DNA of 64,000 bases, from contig CM049310.1 in NCBI GenBank assembly GCA_026874595.1, forward strand, positions 34,415,558 to 34,479,557. The letters are read 5' to 3'. The notes below the pieces were generated by a model. The model ran no database searches, was not told the DNA's origin, and worked only from the letters and a program-made list of their open reading frames with translations. How positions within the stretch are numbered: position 1 is the first letter of the stretch; every line of letters starts with the position of its first letter. Positions 37,901 to 45,100 of this stretch are shown here, one piece after another. The translations under genes were made by a program, and so were the position numbers. This stretch comes from Sipunculus nudus (Eukaryota > Annelida > Sipuncula > Golfingiida > Sipunculidae).

Positions 37901-40900
37901 TACAAATGTGAAATTTGAGCTCAACTAATCCAAAAGGAATTATAACCTGGAAACAAATATGAGAATAAATCTTGGTGACAGTAACAAAAAGTCTAGTCTT
38001 AAAATCATTTTCTTAAACAAAAACTTTTAATTTTACAAAGGCCACTTCACATCTAAAAATAAAATTAAAAACATTTATAATATTCATATTCTTAATTTTT
38101 GTTATAGGAAACAAAGGCCTTAAAAAAAGCTTTTTTCACTTCTGCCCAACCCATAAAACATTAAAAATCACTTTGTAAAAAATATTAAACGTGAAAGTGA
38201 CAATTATGAAAAACCTTTTAACTAAGTTTCAAAACTGTAACATTCAGATTCAATCAAGGAACATAATTAACATTAATTGTGTTGCCCACTTGTTGTGGAA
38301 GACTCCTTGATCTGAGACACTCCATAACGTAGAGCAGAAGAGCAAATCAGAATTAAGAATTCTGGACTAAGACAAAAACAGACTATCAAGCCACTGTCAA
38401 GGACAACTCTGCCAAAGGTAGAACTTTCCCGATGATAGTTTTTCAAACCTACTTTTGGACATAGATATAGTGGATTTTATTATATCAATTTAATAAATTT
38501 ACAAAAAGATTTACAAGCAACTCATGTTTAACCATAATCTATAGAACCTAAGTTGCAATGTCATTGTAATATGGCTTATATTCATCTCCCCAAAATCAGG
38601 ACCAACTGGGTCTAGATCAAACAGAGATAGTCTGTAGTTAAAAGAGGTGACTGCAGCACAAGCAAGTAGGGGAGTGACCTCTGGGTGTTGACCCAAATAT
38701 ATTATGCTTTCCAGCAATTTCATTTTCAAAAACCTAATGGGGTGCAAACAGGGCACCATCAGCACCATATACTTTACGCTCTGAACACAGTGTATGGCCT
38801 CCCGGGATCTTCCAGTCACACGCTGTGACAAATAGAAGGATTCTACATGTTTGGCAAGCAGCCAACACCCAGCAAACCGAACGCTGGGTAAAACAAAATC
38901 TGATTGGCTCAGCCTGTAAACCAAGATAGCTGCGCCCATGTGGAGCTCGTTGTGCAGCACTGCAAGAGCGGAAATTTGTCAACAGTGGTGGATAACTAAC
39001 CTCAGGCCACACCAGCAAGTTAGTAAAGAAACCTCTTGAAAGTTGACAATTGCATTGTGTGTATTCCAACAGGGGCTGGAAAAAGTCCGATTTTAGATAC
39101 CTGCAACCCCATTGGTAACTGCATTATATGCAGCATACATATCCAGGATCCTGGATACCACTGCATATAAAAGCTTCAAGCAAACTGGAGAATTTAAAAC
39201 TTAATGTTGCACTAATGACAGGGAAACTTAGGTAATCTAAGGCGGAAATAGTACTGTATTGGAATGACGAAGAAATTTGGCTAAATACTGTGAGCAAGTA
39301 TGAAAACAAGACTTACTTTTAAAACTTTGCAACCCCGGCACTTAAAACTGTCTCAAAATCTAAAACAATGACTTGCGTGACCATTCCTAGCAGAGCTACA
39401 CCACCTGCAGTTCATACATTGTAACAAGTATACCCAGGTGGCTGCAGGCCCGCCATTGCTGGGGAAAACCCAGAGCAGATGTTGTTTGCTGCTTATCAAC
39501 ACTTATATGGACAATATTCTTCAAATTGACATTTGAAGTGGAAAACATTGTCAAAGTGGTCTGTTACATACACATTTGATAAAAATCTTTTTGTTTCATG
39601 ATGAATACAACACTTTTTGCAGAAATATCAGAAATTTATTGTCAAGTGGGATGTCATCAGTTTTTTCAAAGGATCTTCTAGGGCTCTTGGATAGCATAGT
39701 GTAGGGATAAAGCATGGGAGCTGAGATTATGTTATTGGTTAAATACTTTGCAGGAGGGAATTCCATAGAGACGGCACCACCTGCATGGAGGCCAAACCTG
39801 ATGGACAACTGAGGTTTTGTGCAGCGGTTACAGCAGAGCAAATAGATGAGCATAGCGTAACCGCTGCTTATGGAGCATACATATACTTCAACTCCTATTA
39901 AATAATTAAGGCCAGAGGCTCTCACAGAAAGGCCCGACACCAAGCCAGCACAGAGACCGATGTACACGTGTTGTCAGGCCAGTGTGCTGTCAGTCAAAAC
40001 AAAATGTTACAACATTGGCTCACAGCAGTCCTTGCTGGGCTGGTATCCATTTTACTGGCAACCATTATGTGGCTATAAAAATAGTCTTTATGTCATAATA
40101 GGTCATGAATGGAGTGCAGAGTGGAAGTTTAATATGACCTATTTTTTAACAAGGGCTTAGAGGCACAAACAGTATACCCCACCATGTGTTTAACTATGAA
40201 AGTGGGGCATCAGTGATACCCAAATATCCTCAAACTTTGGTTAGAACTCCTTTTAAATTCAAAATATTTACAATATACAAATTGGATCTTAAAAAGAAAA
40301 TGCATGATCCACTATTTAGTTATCCTGATGACCCTTTTTAAACTGGGAGCAATGGGGGGGATGTAATTTGTAAACTAGACAGATTTGAACAAGAGTTACC
40401 ATGCATGGACAGGTCAGCAAAAACAGATGGCTGTCAAGGTTTTGGCAATTTTATGCTAACAGCTCTTGCTGTTGCTCTGACATTTGGTAAGAGATCTAAC
40501 TTGGTCGAAGATACAGTTGACCATGATTGGAATGCTAAATTTCAACATTTCCTGACTAATTGAGGAATGAGCAGAAAATACCATATCACCTCGCACAGAG
40601 TAAGCTACCACAGGCAGTGCCATTTTCAGGCAGAAGTCACATAGCAGTGAAGTGATTAAACATGTTAAAATATTTGGTAATGATTGAACAAGTGGTTCAT
40701 GATTATATAAAACTTATTAAAAGGTAAAAAATTTTGGCCCATATATGAAAACATATGAAAACTTGGTAAAATTTGGTGAAGAAAGCAGCCATGGTTTCAG
40801 AGATATTTGGTAAAAGAATGGAGTGGATGGACAGACCAAAGGACAGGCCTGAATTTGAATTATATATTCACCATACTCTATGTGAGTAACTGCATTCAAA

Positions 40901-42392
40901 TAAATATATGGTCAAAGGTGTAATGAGAATGAGAAAAGTGGTAACACTCAACATCCCATGGACTGGGAACACAACTGGCAGTGTGGTCCAGAACTGGATA
41001 TTTCCTGTCTGACACCAGGTGGGGAAAAAGGGGAACCATGGTAAGCCACGCCCAATTCTTTCTTGTAAATATTTACAAGTTGCAATCTACCACGCCCCCT
41101 TTTTCCTCCTCTAGAGATTGCAAACTGCCACACCCCCTCCTTTGATCCTCCTTTACAGGTTACAATATGCCATGCCCTATTTGAAATTGATCCATTTTTA
41201 GCAAATGCAATCTCACAATTCTATACAGTAATTTAAAATCACAAAAACAAATTTGCTCCCATTCCCGAAAAGAATAACACAATGACACCAATAATGACAG
41301 ATTGGCAGTAATCTTATATTACAAATTAGTCCCATCACACTATACCTAATTCAACAAAGCTGAATGATGGATTAAAAGCAGATTATTATCCGCTAATTTA
41401 ATTCGAGTACACTATACCATGCAGTGTTAGTATAATTTTATAAATTATAATAATATAATTACTGTTAATATATAGTCCGTCCCAGTACCCGTGTCCGCAT
41501 GTTTTTCCGGAATAATTTTTTATGCAAGTAAAGCAGTGTAAACCTTTCTTGTCCAAAGGTTGCAGGAGCTATTCCGCCGACTACCTGCGTAAAAAGTAAT
41601 ACCTTACCTTGCCTTGATTTTATATGAGACAAATAATCCAAAATATGACAAAACAAGCTACAGCGTTTACGACTTATTCCTTGCCTGAGTACTGATAATA
41701 AACAAGCCAGTCAAACTTATGACGTCAGTCAATTGATGGTGACGTGCGACCGATCACTGTGACGTCTTTGTGACGTCACTGTTGTCTAACAAACACCAAA
41801 CGCAGCCATAGACATGGGAAGTGTAACATGGAGGAATGTACTGTCTAGCAGTGCGGGGAAGACGCCATTCACGGTATTTCAGCAAAAATAACGCAAAAGA
41901 GTCGCAAAGTAAATACGTTTTTCATGATATATAACAACTTTACACAAAATCGGCGGAATATCTGTATATCTGCTTCAGGCCAAAGGGCATTTTTAAAGAA
42001 TATTTTAAAAATAATTATCGCGAAAAAACATGCGGACACGGGTACTGGGACGGACTATATATAATTGGTCTCCTAATAAATGAGGATCTGGTTAATTTGG
42101 TTTGTTAAGAGTGCATGCCTTGTGTACTGTGCCGGTAATGACAGATTAATACGTTGGACCTAATAATTAATTTTATAGGTGTTATAACATAATATTAATA
42201 ACAACACCACACCGTATATGGCCCATGATAGTTAGGGCTACTCACCAAGTTCCATAGAGTCAGGAACTTCCACCTGGTTGCAAAAGTCAGATAGTGAGGA
42301 TTCTTATCGTACAGGTTATACGTATCATAGTAAAATGCATAATAGTACGTGAGGCACACAGTGAGATGAAAGAGCGTCAGCAAGCCTGCCAT
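7922..42392 (-). CDS. AIG1/ADTRP: AIG1/ADTRP-family membrane hydrolase, six spliced exons
   Basis: Spliced CDS: 42246-42392, 33593-33739, 30275-30376, 28472-28587, 13099-13250, 7922-7953, all minus strand. Lengths sum to 696 nt, 231 residues plus stop; family members are about 230-245. Every junction is GT-AG and phases agree (0,0,0,2,1). Recognisable family blocks in order are [50 protein letters not shown] and IIGEK. Known for the family: AIG1 and ADTRP are integral membrane threonine hydrolases of fatty-acid esters of hydroxy fatty acids, using Thr43 and His134 in AIG1. The equivalents here are Thr45 and His133, so an active enzyme is inferred. The protein is strongly hydrophobic with several membrane segments. 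The C-terminus KKKA fits a KKXX ER-retrieval signal. I cannot separate AIG1 from ADTRP orthology by eye. Introns hold nearly all the mobile DNA in the window. Confidence 0.93.
8060..8285 (+). repeat. Family F repeat, copy 1
   Basis: About 225 bp closely resemble 63765-64000: AGCTCTTATCACT(A/T)AAGCCC, GTAAAGTCTGTATGGTC, TTTGCATATCAGGCT and GCTATGAGAATGC. The repeat carries two octamer-like ATTTGCAT sites. It lies in the last intron of the host gene. Its class is unknown. Confidence 0.6.
8286..9119. other. Intron 5 sequence, nothing recognised
   Basis: No repeat shared with the window and no coding signature; short open frames on both strands appear to be chance. Confidence 0.35.
9120..9570 (+). 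repeat. Family D repeat, short copy 3
   Basis: Contains TTCAAGGTCAAGGTGACC near 9443 and ends with AAACCGTAGTATCCCCTATT, then AGGGATACAATAAACC, the family's hairpin right end (stem around GTATCCC/GGGATAC). Confidence 0.5.
9571..10720. other. Intron 5 sequence with isolated palindromes
   Basis: Contains family-B/C-like islands, including GGTGGTGCCATCTGCTGG near 9740 and ATGGCGCCACCTGCAGG near 10338. Otherwise unremarkable; the open frame at 10258-10545 reads through the repeat and has no family signature. Confidence 0.35.
10722..11690 (+). repeat. Family C repeat, copy 1
   Basis: Starts TTTTTAGCGAACCTGTGAGC, has a CGTC/CGTG-rich stretch (GTCGTCCGTCGTGTGTCGTG), then GCTATCTCAAAAACGGCAGG. It stays similar to 59132-59640 for about 500 bp, up to a shared TTGGTGGCGCCACCT palindrome near 11200. 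Beyond that, TCTAGAC-type short repeats occur at 11525-11575. The shared palindrome links C to family B. Confidence 0.6.
11690..12720 (-). mobile_element. Family B repeat, copy 2
   Basis: In minus orientation this contains three perfect GGTGGCGCCACC palindromes (near 12002, 12131 and 12281) and variants, about 130-150 bp apart, each with CATATCTC...GTTTGACT and ATTTTGCA(G/T)GT blocks. It ends with the left-end module reversed (GACTACCCATATTCTAGTT, near 12700). In this copy the hairpin right end is missing or has been lost at the junction with family C. Confidence 0.6.
12721..13098. other. Intron 5 start, repeat end fragment
   Basis: An AGGCCTGTAGGCCT palindrome with GCACAGGTTTGCATT lies at 12859-12888, the same terminal module as at 44733 and 62882. 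The rest, next to the exon 5 donor, has no recognised feature. Confidence 0.4.
13099..13250 (-). CDS. AIG1/ADTRP: AIG1/ADTRP-like exon 5
   Basis: Behind a TTTATTTCAG acceptor the exon completes Trp and reads [18 protein letters not shown], then a long hydrophobic segment, then [11 protein letters not shown], ending with one G before GTAAGT. WVYP and the (L/I)xGE motif after the last membrane span match the family C-terminal region. It is separated from exon 4 by a 15.2 kb intron filled by the Helentron cluster. Confidence 0.92.
13638..15600 (+). mobile_element. Family A element with ~305 bp tandem core (HINE-like)
   Basis: At least four diverged tandem units of about 305 bp occupy 13900-15150. 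Each carries blocks like GGAGAAGACTCAAAGGAAG, then CAGCGCCCCCTAGCGGCC, then GTGGCCTGTAGAATGC. The right flank (15180-15600) is shared with the 148 bp-core elements downstream: ACTGACAAAGTTACAAAAA, GTAACCATGGTTACGGC, GACCTTGACCTTTGACC and GTGGCCAGGAGAG. Tandem cores in conserved flanks fit Helentron-associated (HINE) elements described in bivalves; this assignment is inference. Confidence 0.65.
15571..17130 (+). mobile_element. Family A element, 148 bp core, copy 1
   Basis: A ~260 bp left flank (from GATGACCAGAGGTCACGCGC) leads into about seven monomers, marked by GCCGAAAAC or variants near 15851, 15999, 16148, 16296, 16444, 16592 and 16740: a 148 bp period held to within one base. Each monomer carries two small inverted repeats, CTAGACCTGTCTAG and TCTCGTTTGACGAGA. 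A right flank from 16770 ends at GTGGCCAGGAGAGCGCAGAC. The many overlapping open frames in the array exist on both strands because the period and composition rarely create stops; they are not genes. Confidence 0.75.
17131..19030 (+). mobile_element. Family A element, 148 bp core, copy 2, abutting the Helentron ORF
   Basis: The left flank is almost identical to that of copy 1 (1560 bp upstream). Monomers run to about 18600, including a shortened one at 17715-17735 that lost ~27 bp. The right flank ends in a perfect hairpin at 19001-19025 (11 bp stem GCTTGCCGGAA, loop ATC). Helentron helicase coding sequence starts within a few bases of the hairpin, marking a clean junction between the non-autonomous end and the truncated autonomous element. 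Confidence 0.75.
18749..20644 (+). CDS. Helentron: truncated PIF1-like helicase plus EEP endonuclease
   Basis: Open frame of 631 codons beginning at a GTG; the first in-frame ATG is at 18833. Residues 1-94 are read-through of the flanking repeat and its hairpin and are not protein homology. Helicase homology starts near residue 95: [10 protein letters not shown] (117-125), GARVML (234-239), TIHKCQGL (331-338), [10 protein letters not shown] (356-365). From about 416 follows an exonuclease-endonuclease-phosphatase domain with Asn420, Glu450, GDFN (558-561), IDHIY (596-600) and SDH (619-621), all key residues present. A helicase-endonuclease fusion is typical of Helentron-type rolling-circle transposons. 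The Rep nuclease and helicase motifs I-III, including the Walker boxes, are missing, so the element is 5'-truncated and cannot mobilise by itself. It is antisense to the host gene, in intron 4. Confidence 0.9.
   Translation: MDKPIYGEVIVQKPLTTPVVTLTLDLGAMLTKNNRVPGCSVVNQPCKGHVDCCKIVARRAQTNTQKNKQKNKKTDKWTYATDQHACRKSSGKQQVKDPVERLQGNLWKDNFYLHELDEVMRQKDDCAFAEMLCRLRTGNHTEADISLLESRQITEDDPNYPHSALHVFAYNCDVDERNLKKLKELEPNEDNLIHIHASDDKTDSTGQVNLEKMNTSQKRSETAGLHTILVLTVGARVMLTYNVDTADGLVNGVIGTVQKIVKHVSGTVQVILVKFDDQSVGKGALSASEWKNEYPYGVPIKRHEARYEKGNRKGAQIARRQFPLTLAWAVTIHKCQGLTVDKIVVNMKKAKRFGKGQAYVAFSRVKALEGLYIVDFDAAGIKANKKIEEEMQEMRKNTIPADEMNLMERNAEWTIIGHLNVRYFLPKLPDLLTARQARLFNRTDVMCFTETYLTDEHNLDIFSEKYQYDIFRYNIPSEQNHSGLHGVMICVKQKLKAEEITVEYEALECKIVQYKVEETNVILVVAYRKPLYPLEHFCQRFRSIISSLQLNLPVFVLGDFNDDLNDQQESKLFLLMKELGFEQFVSQPTTDRGTLIDHIYHNNVGTLEVTAEVYDTYFSDHDLTFCSFKNK
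20645..24240 (+). repeat. Tandem, nested copies of the Helentron 3' tail
   Basis: Downstream of the endonuclease stop, the same AT-rich tail recurs four times, marked by variants of GATAATGAATGTTTAATATA near 20729, 21118, 21994 and 23024. A second landmark, GATGGATACGTC, is near 21738, 22626 and 23618. The segment 22782-22880 repeats the last ~35 codons of the endonuclease and its stop (20549-20655) in decayed form. The array therefore includes a larger duplication of about 2.2 kb containing smaller ones. Small open frames here (20739-20939, 21028-21288) are not kept in the later copies and are not genes. A TA run lies at 22919-22937. Confidence 0.8.
24300..26128 (+). mobile_element. Family A element, 148 bp core, copy 3 (diverged)
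   Basis: Monomers of the same family, more diverged than copies 1 and 2, continue from the end of the Helentron tail array to about 25690. The right flank follows, with TTGACCAAAAACAATAGAG and GGCCAGGAGAGCGCAGAC. It ends in a variant hairpin at 26100-26128 (GCTTGCC ... GGCAAGC with an imperfect inner stem). Confidence 0.7.
26129..27423 (+). mobile_element. Family A element, 148 bp core, copy 4, with triple hairpin end
   Basis: Monomers at 26150-26870 match those of copy 2 almost base for base, including the shortened monomer, followed by the standard right flank. The terminal hairpin unit is repeated: hairpins at 27274-27298, 27337-27361 and an imperfect one at 27392-27420, spaced about 63 bp and then 55 bp. 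The cluster ends here; intronic sequence without recognised repeats resumes at about 27424. Confidence 0.75.
27424..28471. other. Intron 4 end, nothing recognised
   Basis: About 1 kb between the last hairpin of the Helentron cluster and exon 4. It has ordinary AT-rich intronic composition, no shared repeat and no coding signature. In transcript orientation this is the 5' end of intron 4, beginning with the GTGAGT donor of exon 4. Confidence 0.4.
28472..28587 (-). CDS. AIG1/ADTRP: AIG1/ADTRP-like exon 4 (catalytic His)
   Basis: The exon starts with CAC, the His of [12 protein letters not shown] (residue 133 with exon 1a), after a TTATTAG acceptor. It continues through [10 protein letters not shown] and a membrane segment to the first two bases of a Trp codon before GTGAGT. 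It is 116 bp, so the outgoing phase is 2, matched by the single G that opens exon 5. Confidence 0.92.
28698..29668. repeat. ~17 bp minisatellite, interrupted
   Basis: Degenerate tandem repeats of the type CACCTCTATATTACAGG fill 28698-28815 and 29166-29668. The ~350 bp between them is non-repetitive, as if inserted or as if two arrays grew apart. A 110-codon open frame at 29386-29718 only follows the repeat. The whole array is in intron 3, on the acceptor side of nothing obvious. Confidence 0.85.
29125..29157. repeat. Perfect 11 bp inverted repeat (hairpin)
   Basis: CACAACTCAGT and ACTGAGTTGTG are exact inverted copies with an 11 nt spacer, at the end of the sequence that interrupts the minisatellite. 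It could be the terminal hairpin of an inserted element; that is inference. Confidence 0.7.
29964..30244. mobile_element. MITE family M1, copy 2, with TTA target duplication
   Basis: A 281 bp element starting GGCCAAAAAAAAG and ending with TTTTTTGGGCC, with terminal inverted repeats including GGTTC(T/C)(C/T)AGGCAC. It is flanked by TTA on both sides (29961-29963 and 30245-30247). A 3 bp TWA duplication suggests a PIF/Harbinger-type origin. Its edge lies 27 bp from the 3' end of exon 3. Confidence 0.75.
30275..30376 (-). CDS. AIG1/ADTRP: AIG1/ADTRP-like exon 3
   Basis: Thirty-four residues run from [15 protein letters not shown] to WLNHVM, between a TTTACAG acceptor and a GTAAGT donor, phase 0 at both ends. 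The [11 protein letters not shown] and PPWLNH blocks are diagnostic of the AIG1/ADTRP family. The exon ends immediately before the catalytic His, which is the first codon of exon 4. A MITE begins 27 bp beyond its 3' end. Confidence 0.93.
30377..31699. other. Intron 2 part, nothing recognised
   Basis: AT-rich intronic sequence; no repeat family, RNA gene or coding signature was recognised. Confidence 0.35.
31700..32940 (+). mobile_element. Family D repeat, copy 2
   Basis: The left end AACTAGAATATGGGTGGTTG...ACAAGCGATAACGTG matches the left end of family B. The interior has GGTGGCACCACC near 31971, then D-type units (CACCATATATGACAATTTTC, CAAGGTCAAGG, CATGACCCC). The right end is AAACCATATTATCCCCCAAC, TTTG, TCTGGGGATACAATA, a hairpin. 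This copy shows both ends, so it defines the element at about 1.24 kb. Confidence 0.65.
32941..33592. other. Intron 2 part, nothing recognised
   Basis: Sequence between the family D element and exon 2; no repeats or genes recognised beyond the GTAAGT donor of exon 2. Confidence 0.35.
33593..33739 (-). CDS. AIG1/ADTRP: AIG1/ADTRP-like exon 2
   Basis: Forty-nine residues start at [12 protein letters not shown] and end at AWPTGA. The acceptor is TTTTGCAG and the donor GTAAGT, with phase 0 at both ends. The exon contains a membrane segment, a polar loop with SGDQTKRSS, and the LRDW...AWP block typical of the family. Both first exons would splice here. It is an exact multiple of three, so skipping would not shift the frame. 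Confidence 0.92.
33740..36440. other. Intron 1 part, nothing recognised
   Basis: About 2.7 kb of AT-rich intronic sequence, without family repeats or coding signatures. The exon 2 acceptor (TTTTGCAG) is at its left edge. Confidence 0.35.
36440..37625 (+). mobile_element. Family B repeat, copy 3 (best preserved)
   Basis: The left end ACTAGAATACAGGTAGTCGA includes a GTAGTCG/CGACTAC hairpin and GTGTATCCGCC. The interior has perfect GGTGGCGCCACC palindromes near 36740, 36872, 37019, 37148 and 37298, spaced about 129-150 bp, with TCAAACGGTTCC and GATATGAG blocks between. The right end, after a GCGGCGGCGGC tract, is GTATCCGCAAAAC...GTTTTGGCGGATAC, a long hairpin with one bulge, then AATTA. Length is about 1.18 kb. 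It has no meaningful coding frame and lies in intron 1 of the host gene. Confidence 0.75.
37626..41467. other. Intron 1 part: unassigned sequence and small repeats
   Basis: The two longest open frames (minus strand, 38511-38960 and 39596-39967) show no recognisable protein family and overlap other frames. At 41040-41170 three short units with CCACGCCCC/CCACACCCCC alternate with TTGCAA-type sequence about every 57 bp. Nothing else was recognised. Confidence 0.35.
41472..42058. mobile_element. MITE family M2 with ~35 bp inverted termini and CRE sites
   Basis: Left terminus AGTCCGTCCCAGTACCCGTG, continuing TCCGCATGTTTTT, is repeated inverted at the right (ending GGGTACTGGGACGGACTAT). Total length is about 587 bp. 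It has no transposase frame, so it is non-autonomous. Flanking TATA sequence may be the target duplication. Inside, two perfect CRE palindromes TGACGTCA lie at 41720-41727 and 41771-41778, with two near-matches. It sits at the 5' end of intron 1, about 190 bp from exon 1a. Confidence 0.8.
42246..42392 (-). CDS. AIG1/ADTRP: AIG1/ADTRP-like exon 1a (start codon, catalytic Thr)
   Basis: This exon encodes 49 residues from an ATG at 42392 to a GTGAGT donor after WNL. An in-frame TAG lies eight codons upstream, so the start is well fixed. It supplies the first membrane segment and the [10 protein letters not shown] block with the putative catalytic Thr45. The exon ends in phase 0 and joins exon 2 directly. 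About 190 bp inside the following intron is a MITE with CRE-like sites. The ~260 bp upstream (to about 42650) is the likely 5'UTR and promoter, but I see no clear TATA box. Confidence 0.9.
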
Positions 42393-42780
42393 TACTTTGA
42401 CTTCCTGATCCTGCTATACAAAGTGTTGTGATACGGTACAAAGATTCTTCCACCTTTCAACTTCCCTGACGGGTTGGTCCACGACTCCACTGTCTGCCTA
42501 AATTTGGGATAACTCATGTGAATTACCGGAGGCGATCAGCAAACCTGACGAGCGGCAGTCTACCCTGAATCATACTCACACCTTTGTTTTGAATAAAAAC
42601 GACCTCTGCCGGCAGGATGAACACACGGTCCATATAGGCCTACTTATGTATTTATATAATATATGTGTGTAATATTGTGTATATATATCGTATAAAATTA
42701 AGATATATATAGAATATATACATATTGCTCGATAAATATGTACAATCTATGACCAATTAAACCATTGAATATATATTCAT

Positions 42781-42845
<65 letters not shown>

Positions 42846-44099
42846 CCCCCCCCCGCGCCATGGATTATTAAAATTTTATAGAATGAATGTTGTGGACATT
42901 CTATTTGGTCATTTTATGAACACTGAATGTACCTAATATCAATACTCTTGGCGTGAACATGATGAAATGGACTTGCGTTACAAAATATATTTAATAGCAC
43001 ATCACATTTACATTTCTTTAATAGTGTAGACATGTAGGTCTGTACCATGCTAGGCCTATCAATAATCTAGATGGGACAATGCTGAACAGACTTATTCAAC
43101 GTATATTTATTCATATAACATATAATTTACGGTTTGTATGATGAAGAAACTGAAAACCAACATGTAGTCTTGCGTAATAAACGCCGTTGACAGCTATATA
43201 TAGAAGCCATATGATATGTTTAACACTTCAAGAAGTACATTTATATAACACGTGTCTACTTAGCCTAGGACTTGGTTTCAAAGATATACTTTAAAGTATG
43301 TAATACCTGTGAGCAGCGTCAATCAATATTTCAGCTTTGAGTATTTTAGTTCTTAATGGGCGCATTGAAGTTCGTAAAGGCTCATATTTATTTGCATAAT
43401 AGGCCCTAAGTGTATTATCTCAAGTAATTAGCTCAATCTGGCAGAATACAAACGTTTGCCATCAAAACCATCCCCGAATACGGGCTTATAATATCTCCAT
43501 GCAGTTCACTTGTTTTATACGTTGTGGCTCTGTGTGTGAGTAAACACAGTCCACGTTTTTGCGCACGCACGAGAATTGCGAGAAGAAACAACATGAAAGA
43601 AGATACACGGTTGAAAGCTTGAAAATCTTGATTTGTGAAGTTGCGCCCTCGGGCACCATGCAGGTGGCTTGCGCGCTGTTTGTTTTGCGACACTGATCGC
43701 GCCTGGTGCAAGCTTTTTCCACTTGTGTACAGGATTAAGCAAATGGATTTAGAATGAATGTTGTGAGATACCGTGATATTTTAAGAAGAACACACAATAT
43801 TTATTTCATGTATATTTAATGTATAGTTTACCTGGTATGTGCATAAAATGAGCACAATGAGCCGATCCCTTTATACTTTAGTGACTGGAAAAAATAGATC
43901 ATGCATTTAGGAGTGCCCTTACTATATTATATGGCTTGTATCATTGAATGTATACATCATATGGCTTGACCAATAGAATGTACACATCCTATATATGACA
44001 TCAGCCCATAGAACGTATGCACATTTCATGGTTTATCCACGGAATTAGTACACATTTATTTTAACCATAGAATGTGTACAATCTGTAGTTGGCTAATAG
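42393..44099. other. Region upstream of exon 1a, with TA microsatellite
   Basis: The first ~260 bp should hold the 5'UTR and promoter of the exon 1a transcript. A (TA)n run of about 58 bp lies at 42783-42841, followed by a C9 run. Around 43620-43740 the sequence is GC-richer with several overlapping minus-strand frames, but no family is recognisable. Confidence 0.35.
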
Positions 44100-44490
44100 T
44101 TATATATACGTCAAATAAAAATCCCAGTTTTAGCCCTACATGTAGTTGTATATCAACATCACCCTCACATTTTTAAATAGGTCGTATTTACCTTGTAATA
44201 GCTATACGACATATAAAAATCTTAGTTTTAGCCCTATATATAGTTGTATCAACTTCACCCTGACATTTTTAAATAGACCGTATCTACCTTAAAATAGCTA
44301 TACGACATATAAAAATATTAGTTTTAGCCCCACATATAGTTGTATCAACTTCACCCTGACATTTTTAAATAGACCGTATCTACCCTGAAATAGCTATACG
44401 ACATATAAAAATATTAGTTTTAGCCCTACATATAGTTGTATCAACTTCACCTTGACAATTTTAATAGACTGTATCTACCTTGAAATACAA
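44100..44490. repeat. ~95 bp tandem repeat, about four units
   Basis: Units contain CTATACGACATATAAAAAT, then TTAGTTTTAGCCC, then TAGTTGTATCAACTTCACCC, then TTTTTAAATAGACCGTATC, with boundaries near 44202, 44297 and 44393. The copies are similar enough to suggest recent expansion. Confidence 0.75.
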
Positions 44491-44727
44491 AGACAAACAA
44501 AACACAAAAGAAGTACACGCAAAAGAATCACCAACTGTTCATGCGAACATGCTTAATTCCCTGCATATTTAATTCCCTGGAACTTTATAATTTATAATTT
44601 TGGGACATTTTCTTTTTACATATTGTAGATTTTAAATGGCACATCCATGTATAACAATAAAAACCGTTCACTGCTCTGAAGCCAGTATTCCACTTGGCTG
44701 TAACTGTTGGCGACTAGTTCGATATAG

Positions 44728-45100
44728 AATACAGGCCTACAGGCCTAATGCCAACCTGTGCAATGGGATACACATTAGTTATAACGCTTCTATAATTATA
44801 CATGCTTAATTTCTTTTCAAGTGAATGTGTGGGATGTATGTGTACGAAGCACGTACTAAAAAATTTTAACCTGAGTAAAAGCACCATTTGCACATGTAGA
44901 TCACTCCTGAGACACTTGCATGGATGTACAACACACAAAATGATTGTAGGTGGCGCTACCAGTCTTGTCTACAAAAAAAGCCTTCACAGATGTATGCATT
45001 GCCATCCAGAATTTCATGCAGATATGTCAAACCACTCTTGGGTTAGGTGCACTGGGCTGACCAAGCCCAGATGACCAAGGCAGTTGCCCCCTAATTCAAC
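44728..45100 (+). repeat. Short family B-type element with AGGCCT ends
   Basis: Starts with the AGGCCTACAGGCCT palindrome (44733-44746) and AACCTGTGCA. It has one GGTGGCGCTACC near 44950 and ends with the hairpin CTGGGCTGACCAAGCCCAG (45052-45070) and AAGGCAGTTGCCCC. The same two ends, inverted and farther apart, bound 61016-62898. At about 370 bp this is a short, internally deleted form. Confidence 0.6.

Noticed and set aside
38511-38960. 149-codon minus-strand frame
   Set aside because: No recognisable family or domain, overlapping frames of similar length, and no splice or start context; probably chance in a slightly GC-richer patch.
39596-39967. 123-codon minus-strand frame
   Set aside because: Hydrophobic at the start but with no family signature; lies inside intron 1 of the host gene and includes a family-B-like GGCACCACCTGC site.
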